Shown here piece by piece: positions 7,577 to 13,298 of a stretch of 14,323 bases of DNA. The translations under genes were made by a program, and so were the position numbers. How positions within the stretch are numbered: position 1 is the stretch's first letter; each line of letters starts with the position of its first letter. This stretch comes from DATMNI01 sp035570275 (GTDB lineage Bacteria; Acidobacteriota; Terriglobia; Bryobacterales; Bryobacteraceae): positions 1 to 14,323 of the forward strand of contig DATMNI010000351.1 in the NCBI GenBank assembly GCA_035570275.1. Reading direction: 5' to 3'. Below the pieces are notes generated by a model. The model saw only the letters and a list, made by a program, of their open reading frames with translations, was not told the origin of the DNA and made no database searches.

Positions 7577-7723
7577 CTAATGTCTCCCGACGTCGCTAAA
7601 CTGGCTGATGCGCACGGCGCCATCTGGGAACACCGCTTTGATTTCGAGATGGCCGCCCATCGCCTCGATTACCTTGGCCAACGTGCTTACGTAGACATCA
7701 GTCCGCCGCTGTCCATTCCACAT
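7577..7723 (-). pseudogene. 3' remnant of an XRE-family (HigA-type) antitoxin/regulator gene
   Basis: The minus strand from 7723 to 7577 encodes 48 residues ending in TAG. The stretch from about residue 5 (QRRTDVYVSTLAKVIEAMGG, then HLEIKAVFPDGAVRISQF) matches the characteristic C-terminal half of XRE/HTH antitoxins, in which a 'kRtDmYvSTLrryveAmGG.LeirA.FPDG.V.I' segment follows the DNA-binding helix-turn-helix. The N-terminal helix-turn-helix is missing in all frames upstream: the similarity stops near 7711 and a different gene begins about ten bases further on. The remaining ATG is therefore probably not a real start. Full-length members are usually around 100 residues, so about half is lost. 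The family call rests on recognising this conserved segment; truncation is directly visible as loss of similarity. No partner toxin gene was found next to it. Confidence 0.7.
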
Positions 7724-8073
7724 TTATGGAAGACTTCAGGCCTCCCTTGAAGCACCTTTCTCGCAAGATCGCCTTACATTTGACTGGGCGCACCCGGACC
7801 AGGACCCTCAGCGTCGCTATCCGGTTGACTGCCGCATCAATCACATCCCCCGTCCTATATTTGTATATGCCCTTCCGGGTGAAACTCGGGTTCGGGATGC
7901 CACTATCAATTTACTCAAGTTTGAACAGTGGGGCTTACAATTTCAATCCCTGGGGATATTTGAAAGAACAGGAAACAGTCTCACCAAGAGTCGTCGCCAG
8001 ATTCACGGATGTCTGCGATAGAACGTTTTCTAGTTTGGAAGGGATCGCCGGGCGCATCGAACAACACTCATGA
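7719..8073 (+). pseudogene. Frameshifted, 5'-truncated conserved protein of unknown function
   Basis: Two plus-strand frames join into one protein-like sequence. Frame A (from about 7719) reads LTFDWAHPDQDPQRRYPVDC, RINHIPRPIFVYALPG, RDATINLLKFEQWGLQFQSL, GIFER. Frame B (from 7969) reads QETVSPRVVARFTDVCDRTF, SSLEGIAGRIEQHS, stop. Removing one A in gaaagaacagg (7963-7968) fuses them into 117 residues, ...GIFERQETVSPRVVARF..., so a single-base insertion explains the break. Without the repair, frame A stops soon after at CGA TAG. No start codon or ribosome binding site fits: the 5' end runs straight into the antisense antitoxin remnant, so the N-terminus is also missing. The shape (aromatic beta strands, then a helical C-terminus) is vaguely like DUF1828/DUF1829-type proteins, but I cannot assign the family. 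An ATG overlapping the stop (ATGA at 8070) opens a 24-codon ORF ending at 8144, perhaps the stump of a coupled gene. Confidence 0.6.
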
Positions 8074-8119
8074 CTGTGAGGCGTGTTCGGAATGCTTTTG
8101 AGTTTCACCAGCTACCTAA

Positions 8120-8149
8120 CTTCCTCAAGGCCTCGCGGTCTTGAGGGAG
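8120..8149. repeat. Hairpin (10-bp stem) in the gap before the second ADOP
   Basis: CTTCCTCAAG (8120-8129) pairs with CTTGAGGGAG (8140-8149) with one G-T wobble; the loop is gcctcgcggt. No T-run follows, so it is not a classical terminator. The adjoining sequence, gagccgccgcataagcgagc (8154-8173), resembles one arm of the repeat upstream of dinB. The rest of 8150-8346 shows no gene and no convincing promoter. Confidence 0.4.
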
Positions 8150-8346
8150 AGGCGAGCCGCCGCATAAGCGAGCTATAACTGCCAACGCCCTGCGTTCAGT
8201 CGCTATTTCCGGCAAAGGGCACCCAGAACCGCCCGCACCCGGCTCGGCTATCGCTCCAGGGGGTAGCGGCACTGGTTTCGTTGGGGGCAGCAAGGTCCGC
8301 TTCCTCCCGCCTAACCGCCGCCGCACGCTTTCGTCAAATCAGGGCG

Positions 8347-10827
8347 ATGCCGCTCCTTCAAGATCTGCGCTACGCCATCCGGACCCTGCGCCAGAGTCCG
8401 GCATTCACCATCGTGGCGGTCCTTTGCCTGGCGCTCGGAATCGGCGCCAACACCGCGATCTTCAGTTTAGTCGATGCCGCGCTTCTGCGCATGTTGCCGG
8501 TGGTCCAGCCCGAACGGCTGGCCGTCATACGGAACGTTGACGAGCGTGGCCGCCAGGGCATCAGCTTCTCATATCCTGCCTTCGCGTACCTGCGCGCGCA
8601 CACCCGCTCCGCGGCGGTGTTCGCTTATGCCGGCATCGGCCTGAACCTGAGTTCCGGCGGCCTCGGCAACTTCACAGACGCCCCGTCGGGTGAACTGGTG
8701 TCCGACAATTTCTTTTCGGTCCTGGGCGTGCAGCCGGTCCTGGGGCGCGGGTTCATGGCGGCGGATGAAACCACCGCCGTCATCAGCTACCGCCATTGGC
8801 AGAGCCGGTTCCACAGCGATCCCGGAATCGTGGGGCGGAACATCGCACTGAACGGGTTGCCGTTCACCGTGATCGGCGTCAACCCGCCGCGGTTCTTCGG
8901 TGTGGAAGTGGGGCGTTCCCCGGACGTTTACGTCCCGCTCACCATGTGCGACCGCCTGTCTGCCGGCTCCCCACGGCTTTCGCGGCCGAACAATTTCTGG
9001 CTGGACATGATGGCGCGATTGAACGCCGGCATGACCCCCGATCGGGCCAAAGCCGAGATGAACGTGGCCTACTATCAAAGCCTCGCCGAGCAGGTTCGGA
9101 ATCTTCGGCCCAACTCGATGCGCTTCCTGCAGAAGCGGCAAATCGGGCTGGAGGAAGGCGGCAAGGGACGGTCGCCGTTGCGGCAGGCATTCGGCACGCC
9201 GCTGGCGATCCTGATGGCGGTGGTTGGGTTGGTGCTTCTGATCGCCTGCGCCAATGTGGCCAACCTGCTGCTGGCCCGGGCCAACGCGCGGCGCAAAGAG
9301 ATTGCCGTGCGGCTGGCCCTGGGCGCCGGCCGCGCGCGGTTGCTGCGGCAGTTTCTCACCGAGAGCGTGACGCTTTCTGTCGTCGGCGGCACGCTGGGCC
9401 TTCTGTTCACTTACTGGAGCGCCGGAGCCCTGGCCGGCTTCCTGACAAAGAGCGTTCTGGATGTCGCGCCCGACGCGCGCCTATTCGGTTTCACTCTGGC
9501 GGTTTCCATCCTCACCGGCTTGCTATTCGGCTGCGCTCCAGCCCTCCAGGCCACGAATCCCGATCTTACGCCGGCGTTGAAGAATGACACCGCCCGAGGA
9601 ACTCCGGGCAAGCGGCTGATATTGGGCGATTTTCTGGTGGCTGGTCAAGTCGCCGTCTCATTGTTGCTGCTGATTGGCGCCGGCCTGTTCATCCGAACGT
9701 TGGGCAACCTGCGAAACCTGGACATGGGATTCCGCGCCGACGATGTGTTGCTGGTCTCGCTCAACCCAGGGCTCAGCCGGTACACGCCCGAGCGCACGCG
9801 CAGCTTTTACGCCCAGTTGCTGGATAGCGTGACCGCGCTGCCCGGCGTGCGGTCAGCCAGCCTGGCGGATCGTCCGCTCCTCAGCGGAGCGTATATCGAC
9901 GGCTTGTCAGTGGAGGGACATGCCGCACGGCCGGGGGAGGAACCGAGCGTCAGCATCAAGATTGTCACTCCGCACTTCTTCGAAACCATGGGCATCCCCT
10001 TGCATCTGGGCCGCGATTTCTCGGCCCTCGACCGGAGCGGGGCGCCCAAGGTCGCGATCATCAATGAGACGATCGCGCGGGAATTCTTCACTGACGGGAA
10101 CACCGGCGGAAGTCCAGCGGGGAACCCGGGCGGGAAGCCAGTCGGGAACCCAGTCGGGAAACATATCGGACTGGGCGGCCCCACAGACATGGAGATTGTG
10201 GGAGTGATTGCGGACACCAAATACCGCGACATCCGCGCTCCCGTCCCCAACACGATCTACCTGCCGGCCGACCAGGCTCAGGCCATGTCGGCCGAGCGCA
10301 CGCTGCACGTTCGCACGTTTTCCGATCCCGGAAATATAGCCGCTGCCGTGCGGGAACAGATCCGCGCGCTGGACAAGAATCTTCCCGCCAAGGTAAGTGT
10401 CTTCTCCGAACTGGTGGATGAAAACCTGGTGGAGGAACGTTTAATCGCCACGCTTTCGGGCTTCTTCGGAGCCTTGGCCCTGTTGCTGGCCGCCGTCGGG
10501 CTATACGGAGTCATGGCGTACAATGTGCAGCGGCGGAAGCGCGAAATCGGCATCCGCATGTCCCTGGGCGCAGATCGCGGCGCGGTGCTCCGGATGGCGA
10601 TGCGCGACTGTCTTCTGATGGTGGCTGCGGGTATCGTTATCGGGGTACCCGCCAGTTTGTGGCTCTCTAAACTGGTGGTCCATCAACTCTTTGGCGTCAC
10701 CCAGGGAGACGGGTTGACCATCGCCGCCGCCACGCTGCTGCTGACTGTTGTAGCGGCTCTGGCTGGATACCTCCCGGCGCGCCGTGCGTCGCGCGTGGAT
10801 CCGTTAATCGCCCTCCGCTACGAATGA
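8347..10827 (+). CDS. Second ADOP-type (MacB/FtsX-like) permease, 826 aa
   Basis: Start at ATG 8347 (MPLLQDLRYAIRTLRQSPAF), which aligns with the conserved N-terminus of the family; the in-frame start at 8281 adds 22 Arg/Ala-rich residues not expected in the family. A possible AGGG lies only 2 bases upstream. The layout is the same as in the first permease: N-terminal helix (about 18-46), periplasmic MacB-like domain, first FtsX module (about 277-366, LLIACANVANLLLARANAR, KEIAVRLALGAGRARLLRQF), second periplasmic domain, and a C-terminal FtsX module (about 698-826, LLAAVGLYGVMAYNVQRRKR, EIGIRMSLGADRGAVL), ending ARRASRVDPLIALRYE. The two are clearly paralogues but not recent duplicates. Residues 584-607 carry a Gly/Asn/Pro repeat from 12-base tandem units where relatives usually have a short 'NPIGK.IG' motif. 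No ATPase is encoded nearby; role and substrate are unknown. Confidence 0.93.
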   Translation: MPLLQDLRYAIRTLRQSPAFTIVAVLCLALGIGANTAIFSLVDAALLRMLPVVQPERLAVIRNVDERGRQGISFSYPAFAYLRAHTRSAAVFAYAGIGLNLSSGGLGNFTDAPSGELVSDNFFSVLGVQPVLGRGFMAADETTAVISYRHWQSRFHSDPGIVGRNIALNGLPFTVIGVNPPRFFGVEVGRSPDVYVPLTMCDRLSAGSPRLSRPNNFWLDMMARLNAGMTPDRAKAEMNVAYYQSLAEQVRNLRPNSMRFLQKRQIGLEEGGKGRSPLRQAFGTPLAILMAVVGLVLLIACANVANLLLARANARRKEIAVRLALGAGRARLLRQFLTESVTLSVVGGTLGLLFTYWSAGALAGFLTKSVLDVAPDARLFGFTLAVSILTGLLFGCAPALQATNPDLTPALKNDTARGTPGKRLILGDFLVAGQVAVSLLLLIGAGLFIRTLGNLRNLDMGFRADDVLLVSLNPGLSRYTPERTRSFYAQLLDSVTALPGVRSASLADRPLLSGAYIDGLSVEGHAARPGEEPSVSIKIVTPHFFETMGIPLHLGRDFSALDRSGAPKVAIINETIAREFFTDGNTGGSPAGNPGGKPVGNPVGKHIGLGGPTDMEIVGVIADTKYRDIRAPVPNTIYLPADQAQAMSAERTLHVRTFSDPGNIAAAVREQIRALDKNLPAKVSVFSELVDENLVEERLIATLSGFFGALALLLAAVGLYGVMAYNVQRRKREIGIRMSLGADRGAVLRMAMRDCLLMVAAGIVIGVPASLWLSKLVVHQLFGVTQGDGLTIAAATLLLTVVAALAGYLPARRASRVDPLIALRYE
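10096..10167 (+). repeat. Six tandem 12-base units inside the second ADOP
   Basis: Units start at 10096, 10108, 10120, 10132, 10144 and 10156 and encode GNTG, GSPA, GNPG, GKPV, GNPV and GKHI. Units 4 and 5 (GGGAAGCCAGTC and GGGAACCCAGTC) differ at one base, so the expansion is fairly recent. The frame is kept. The position corresponds to the conserved 'NP-x-GK-x-IG' turn of MacB-like periplasmic domains. Confidence 0.85.
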
Positions 10828-10862
10828 GGGTAGTGGGCACTGATCATTTGTCACGCGAACCT

Positions 10863-11729
10863 CTATTTGTCGCCCGAACCACGCATTTTCTGCGATTCCT
10901 CCAGCATCTTGCGGCCTTCTTCGGCCTTGCCCGCCTGCATCAGGACCTGCCCGAGCATATAGTGAGCCTGGTAGTTGCCCGGATCCATCTTGATGGCGCG
11001 CCGCAGCATGCCTTCAGCCGACCCCAGATCCTTTTTCTTCAAGTAGGCCTTGCCCAGCAGAATATAGGGTCCGCTGTAGTCCGGATTCAGCCAGACGGCA
11101 CGCTGCAAAGGCGGAATGGCCCCGTCCCAATCCTCGCGCCGCGTATAGGCATCGCCAAGCTTGTAGTGCGCCATGGCGAAATCAGGGTTGATGGCGATCT
11201 CCTGCCGCATCTCTTCCATGCCCTTGTCGATTTCGTTGCGGAAGATGGCCATCATACCAATCAGGTAGTGCGCCTGCGGGATCTTCGGGTCGAGTTCCAG
11301 CGCACGCGCCAGCTCTTTGGAAGCGAACTCCTCGAATTCCTGCCGGACCATAAACTGCGCGGTCAACAGGTGGGCGGCGGCCGATTCGAACGGCACGCCG
11401 AACATGGCCGCAAACGCGGCCCGCGATTTCACCGGCTCCCGCTGCTGGATATAGCAGTTGCCCAACATGTAGAAGACTTCGTTGATGCGGACCCCATCGT
11501 CCACCGCCTTTTGGAGCCAGGCGGCGGCTTCCGGCAGACGCGCGGACAGGTAGTAACTCTGGCCGAGGATCACCGCTGACTCGCGATAGTCCGGCGTGCC
11601 ACGCTTTTCGGTCGCGACCGCGCGTTCCAGCGATTCGATGGTTTTCGAAAACTGGCGCTGCTTGTAAAACTCCACTCCGGCGGAGTGGTCGTCCACCAGC
11701 ATCGCCAGCAAGAGCAGGCTGCCTAACAT
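10863..11729 (-). CDS. Tetratricopeptide-repeat (TPR) protein, 288 aa, probably exported
   Basis: The chosen start is the ATG at 11729, just after GAGGGG and at the start of a hydrophobic stretch (MLGSLLLLAML). A longer frame reaches 11918 but would translate the palindromic repeat array, so I rejected it. TPR helices follow: a degenerate first part (SAGVEFYKQRQFSKTIESLE), then clearer 34-residue units such as AHYLIGMMAIFRNEIDKG, AHYKLGDAYTRREDWDGAI, PYILLGKAYLKKKDLGSAEG and AHYMLGQVLMQAGKAEEG. Such repeats form a superhelical scaffold for protein binding; no catalytic domain is present. The N-terminus lacks a positive charge before the hydrophobic core, so the signal peptide is weak; in-frame CTG AGG GGC lies just upstream. 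The gene is divergent from another TPR gene and convergent with the second ADOP (35 bases between their stop codons). Confidence 0.88.
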   Translation of the reverse strand: MLGSLLLLAMLVDDHSAGVEFYKQRQFSKTIESLERAVATEKRGTPDYRESAVILGQSYYLSARLPEAAAWLQKAVDDGVRINEVFYMLGNCYIQQREPVKSRAAFAAMFGVPFESAAAHLLTAQFMVRQEFEEFASKELARALELDPKIPQAHYLIGMMAIFRNEIDKGMEEMRQEIAINPDFAMAHYKLGDAYTRREDWDGAIPPLQRAVWLNPDYSGPYILLGKAYLKKKDLGSAEGMLRRAIKMDPGNYQAHYMLGQVLMQAGKAEEGRKMLEESQKMRGSGDK

Positions 11730-11756
11730 GCCCCTCAGTATAATAAAATCGGGCTT
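11730..11756. promoter_or_regulatory. AT-rich candidate promoter segment between the divergent TPR genes
   Basis: The plus strand holds TATAAT (11739-11744); the minus strand reads TATTATACT directly before GAGGGGCATG. For the minus-strand TPR gene a -10 here would give an almost leaderless transcript. For the plus-strand gene it would place the whole palindrome array in the 5' leader. No good -35 box is visible for either direction. Confidence 0.3.
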
Positions 11757-11918
11757 GTGGGGCAGATTGTCAATCTGCGGCGGATTGTTAATCCGCCGGC
11801 GCGATGCGTAGCGAGCCAGCCGGGGCGATGCCGGGGGAGTCAACCCGTGTTGGCAGGTTCGCCCGCAACGTCCGGCAGGCGGATTGCCAATCCGCCGCAG
11901 GTTAACAACCTGCCCCAC
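11757..11918. repeat. REP/BIME-like symmetric palindrome array
   Basis: Two 41-base arms (11757-11797 and 11878-11918) are inverted copies with 36 of 41 positions matching, separated by an 80-base spacer. Each arm contains two tandem hairpins: GCAGATTG-t-CAATCTGC (11762-11778) and GGCGGATT-gtt-AATCCGCC (11779-11797) on the left; GGCGGATTG-c-CAATCCGCC (11878-11896) and GCAGGTT-aac-AACCTGC (11897-11913) on the right. Differences between arms keep the stems: an A-T pair on the left is a G-C pair on the right. This is the organisation of REP sequences paired as BIMEs. In other bacteria such elements are spread by RAYT (TnpA-REP) transposases and can act in mRNA stability, termination or gyrase binding. 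No RAYT gene is in the window. The array fills the gap between two divergent TPR genes. Confidence 0.85.
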
Positions 11919-11924
11919 CTCCGA

Positions 11925-13133
11925 ATGCTTTTACTCGCGGCGTTCCTGGCCACCGGTGCCAGTGCCCAAACGGTGGCGCAACTGAAGCGGGAGGCGGATG
12001 CTCTGAAGGCCCGAGGGGATGCGGCCGGGGCTCTGGCGGTGACCGAAAAGGCGGCGGCGGCCGACCCACAGTCGGCCGCGCTTGAGGATGACATCGGCTT
12101 TTTGATGGCCGTGCTGCAGCGCGGCGCCGAGGCGAAGCCGCACTTTCAACGCGCCATCCAGCTTGAGCCCGGCTACGCCGCCGCGCATTTTCATCTGGGC
12201 GTTCTGTACTGGCTGGAAAAAGATCCGAACCATGCCATCCCGCTCCTGCAGAATGCCGTCAGGCTCGCGCCTAGGGTCTTCGACTACCACCTCAAGCTAG
12301 GTCTGTCGTTTTTCGAAGTCTCCCACTATGAAGAATCGATCGGCGAACTGAAGATCGCCACGCAACTGGCACCCCGCAACGGGTCGGCCTGGAACTCGCT
12401 GGGCGCCTCGCTGCAACAGACCGGGGCGCTGCCTGCGGCCCGCGACGCTTTCCTAAAAGCGGTCGAATTGAACCCGAACGATCTGAGCGCGCGCAACAGC
12501 TACGGTTTTATGCTGGTGCAGTTGCGGGAACCAGCGAAGGCTATGGAACAGTTCCGGAAGGTCCTTGAGACGGACGCCGGCAACACCGGCGCCATGATCA
12601 ATATCGGATTCACCTACCTGCAGACGGGCGAATACCGGCAGGCCGAGAAGCAGTTCCGTTCCGTCATCAAAGTGGACCCGGGCTCGGCCGTGGCACACTA
12701 CGATCTTGGGCTGTCGCTGAAACAGCAGGACGATCTGGACGGCGCCAGGAAGGAATTGCTGGAGGCGATCCGGCTGGATGACAATTTGCCGGAAGCCCAC
12801 TACACGCTCGGGATGACGGTCTGGCAACTGGGCGATTTTGAGGAGACGGCAAAGCAGATGGAGGCCGCCGTCGCCCAGCGGCCCGATTATGGACAGGCTC
12901 ACTATCTGCTGGGCTCGGCACTCAAGCAAAAGGGCGACCTGGACGGGGCACTGAAAGCGTTGCGCCAGGCGGCGCGCCTGCTGCCTGACGACCCGGGACC
13001 ATCCAACATGATCGGCCAGGTTCTTCGGACGCAGGGGGATCTGGATGGCAGCCGGCAAGCCTTCGCCGAGGGCGCGCGGATCAAGCAAGAGAAGGAAGCC
13101 GGGCAGGCCGAGGCCTTGCGCCACAAGAAGTAG
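11925..13133 (+). CDS. Exported tetratricopeptide-repeat protein, 402 aa
   Basis: The start is the ATG at 11925, directly after the palindrome array, beginning a short signal peptide (MLLLAAFLATGASA|QT). Extension to 11757 would translate the array and is rejected. The signal peptide lacks a positive n-region, although an in-frame CTC CGA precedes the ATG, so an upstream non-ATG start (CTG at 11910) is conceivable. The mature part is almost entirely TPR, about ten 34-residue units, for example AHFHLGVLYWLEKDPNHAIP, AWNSLGASLQQTGALPAARD, AHYDLGLSLKQQDDLDGARK and AHYLLGSALKQKGDLDGALK. It ends with a charged tail (EKEAGQAEALRHKK). The role is presumably a periplasmic protein-protein scaffold; no enzymatic domain is seen. 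It is divergent from the other TPR gene and shares a related repeat style, so the two may be functionally paired. Ribosome binding is poor (cacctccga). Confidence 0.9.
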   Translation: MLLLAAFLATGASAQTVAQLKREADALKARGDAAGALAVTEKAAAADPQSAALEDDIGFLMAVLQRGAEAKPHFQRAIQLEPGYAAAHFHLGVLYWLEKDPNHAIPLLQNAVRLAPRVFDYHLKLGLSFFEVSHYEESIGELKIATQLAPRNGSAWNSLGASLQQTGALPAARDAFLKAVELNPNDLSARNSYGFMLVQLREPAKAMEQFRKVLETDAGNTGAMINIGFTYLQTGEYRQAEKQFRSVIKVDPGSAVAHYDLGLSLKQQDDLDGARKELLEAIRLDDNLPEAHYTLGMTVWQLGDFEETAKQMEAAVAQRPDYGQAHYLLGSALKQKGDLDGALKALRQAARLLPDDPGPSNMIGQVLRTQGDLDGSRQAFAEGARIKQEKEAGQAEALRHKK

Positions 13134-13169
13134 CGCCGCGGCGCGTCGAAATCTAGTACAAACAAATTA

Positions 13170-13208
13170 GTCTTGACCAAAAAACGAAACTAGCTATATA
13201 GTCAAGAC
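13170..13208 (+). promoter_or_regulatory. Promoter with operator-like inverted repeat before the TonB-dependent receptor
   Basis: In an AT-rich island, TTGACC (13173-13178) makes a good -35 box, with TATATA (13195-13200, 16-base spacer) or TATAGT (13197-13202, 18-base spacer) as -10. A perfect 8-bp inverted repeat, GTCTTGAC (13170-13177) and GTCAAGAC (13201-13208), brackets it: one half covers the -35 and the other touches the -10 and likely start site. That is where a dimeric repressor would sit. The leader to the start codon is about 90 bases and includes the palindrome CAACCCGGGTTG (13252-13263). Confidence 0.6.
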
Positions 13209-13298
13209 ACGATTGCTTAACGGAGTGGTGTGGGCTGCTACGGCTCATACACAACCCGGGTTGGTACGCAAAAGCACAGTCTGAGAGGGAGAAAAGTC

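Noticed and set aside
7698..7910. Minus-strand open stretch SGIPNPSFTRKGIYKYRTGD... between the pseudogenes
   Set aside because: It is antisense to the recognisable frame A protein and has no start codon or known motif.
7726..8073. Intact 115-residue plus-strand ORF
   Set aside because: Its first two thirds are out of frame with the recognisable protein sequence; only the last 35 codons or so are in the true frame, so it is a chimeric artefact of the frameshift.
10824..11579. 251-codon plus-strand ORF after the second ADOP
   Set aside because: It is the antisense shadow of the minus-strand TPR gene, whose repeats are unmistakable.
11757..11918. CRISPR array
   Set aside because: The repeats are palindromes in mirror arrangement with one spacer, not directly repeated units with regular spacers, and no cas genes are present.
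11757..11924. N-terminal extensions of both TPR proteins through the palindrome array
   Set aside because: Both would translate the same inverted repeat (giving related VNLRRI..NPP peptides from each strand); signal-peptide starts lie just outside it.
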